This document shows, one piece after another, positions 15,511 to 15,893 of a DNA stretch of 15,893 nt. The translations under genes were made by a program, and so were the position numbers. This DNA is from Bacteroidota bacterium (GTDB lineage Bacteria; Bacteroidota; Bacteroidia; Chitinophagales; Chitinophagaceae): the NCBI GenBank assembly GCA_023391315.1, contig JAEWBD010000024.1, positions 1 through 15,893 on the forward strand, read 5' to 3'. Numbering within the stretch: position 1 is the first letter of the stretch; every line of letters begins with the position of its first letter. The notes beneath the pieces were generated by a model. That model worked only from the letters and a program-made list of their open reading frames with translations. It was not told the DNA's origin and did no database searches.

Positions 15511-15591
15511 AGCATAATCCAAAGCCTGCAACAGCCAGAGGCATTAAGGCAAAGTATTTTAAAAAAAGCGTTTGAGGGAAGGTTGGTTTGA
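15511..15591 (+). pseudogene. hsdS: Remnant of the 3' end of a type I specificity subunit gene (HsdS)
   Basis: A short open stretch reading SIIQSLQQPEALRQSILKKA and then FEGRLV, stop at 15589-15591. QxxEALRQSILKKAFEGxLV is the characteristic C-terminus of Bacteroidota HsdS proteins, so this is the tail of a lost specificity subunit. The frame is open further upstream (back into the ATPase gene end), but that part does not look like HsdS. No methylase gene is visible between it and the hsdR fragment. Confidence 0.8.
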
Positions 15592-15620
15592 ATGATAACT
15601 AAAACTCAAAAACTAAGTAC

Positions 15621-15767
15621 ATGAATTTTACACAAACATTATTAATTGCATTAATCCCTTCAGTTCTTACTGGTATTATATCTTATCTGGTTTTTTATCA
15701 GCAATTGATGTCGTTTAAAAGAAAAACCATGGCTGAGAGAGCAGCTAAACATTTTCTTAAACATAAA
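15621..15767 (+). pseudogene. Small membrane protein gene, interrupted by an IS element
   Basis: The frame from ATG 15621 begins MNFTQTLLIALIPSVLTGII, a membrane helix at about residues 5-28 (through ISYLVFYQQL). It continues with a basic juxtamembrane part and AERAAKHFLKHK. After residue 49 it changes to unlike sequence and stops at 15827, because the left end of an insertion sequence seems to begin at 15768. Small one-helix proteins with an AERxAxxFL segment are found beside type I restriction genes, where the continuing C-terminal domain is lost here. Original length and role are unknown. Confidence 0.6.
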
Positions 15768-15893
15768 TGTAAGCTTCCCCATAATTCAGCCGGTGCATTT
15801 AGAGTTAGCAAGAAGATGTATTGTTAACTTTAAAATTTATAAACATGAAAAGGAAGCTTACAGAAGGCCAGATAGTGGCCGCTATTAAGAAAC
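15768..15893 (+). mobile_element. Left end of an IS3-like insertion sequence
   Basis: TGTAAGCTTCCCC at 15768-15780 is a plausible terminal inverted repeat (IS3 family ends start TG and often have a C run). It sits at the point where the small membrane protein loses sense and 77 nt before an IS3-type orfA start codon. The right end is outside the window, so the repeat and target duplication cannot be confirmed. Confidence 0.55.
15845..15893 (+). CDS. IS3-family transposase OrfA, N-terminal fragment
   Basis: The 16 codons before the window edge read MKRKLTEGQIVAAIKK. This is the start of the IS3 family OrfA helix-turn-helix protein, whose N-terminus commonly reads MKKRxFTExQIVxALK. OrfA binds the IS ends and is normally fused to the OrfB catalytic DDE part by frameshifting. 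Only the start is visible, so the subgroup cannot be set. Confidence 0.65.
   Translation, partial: MKRKLTEGQIVAAIKK

Overview
The window looks like a chromosomal segment of a Bacteroidota bacterium, most likely a Chitinophagaceae or Sphingobacteriia relative. Three things suggest this: protein family content (paired Tat/lipoprotein ferritin-like proteins, RskA-type anti-sigma with its ECF sigma, type I HsdR of the Bacteroidota kind), a Bacteroidota-type promoter (TTTG, 19 nt, TAnnTTTG) before the efflux operon, and weak Shine-Dalgarno sequences throughout. No database search was possible; family names rest on motifs and recall.

Positions 1-3840 (minus strand) hold an RND multidrug efflux operon: TetR regulator, TolC-like outer membrane channel, lipoprotein membrane fusion protein and the first 200 codons of the RND pump, which leaves the window. 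Its promoter carries a palindrome lying between the -33 and -7 boxes, a good candidate for the TetR operator. Positions 3908-5445 (plus) hold a DUF502 membrane protein and a membrane-anchored conserved hypothetical protein that is broken by a one-base frameshift in a T run. Positions 5474-6805 (minus) hold an RskA-like anti-sigma factor and its ECF sigma factor. An AT-rich non-coding stretch follows, then a small XRE-type regulator (minus) and two ferritin-like genes (plus) up to 9172.

Positions 9173-10620 are a scarred region: a strong hairpin, the C-terminal half of an alpha/beta hydrolase cut off by a repeat, two tandem copies of a roughly 270-bp structured repeat with paired compensatory stem changes, and an 11-bp tandem repeat.

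Positions 10621-15893 are a rearranged defence island. The 5' part of a type I restriction gene (hsdR: nuclease motif and first helicase domain) stops abruptly. It is followed by a noticeably AT-richer three-gene cassette, and then by the last codons of an hsdS gene. The cassette encodes a nuclease-like effector with a C-terminal adaptor region, a small winged-helix-like middle protein, and a Rad50-like ABC ATPase with a CxxC zinc hook. This matches the layout of the predicted ABC-three-component (ABC-3C) conflict systems. The simplest reading is that the cassette replaced the 3' part of hsdR, all of hsdM and most of hsdS. Downstream, a small membrane protein gene is interrupted by the left end of an IS3-like insertion sequence that runs off the window.
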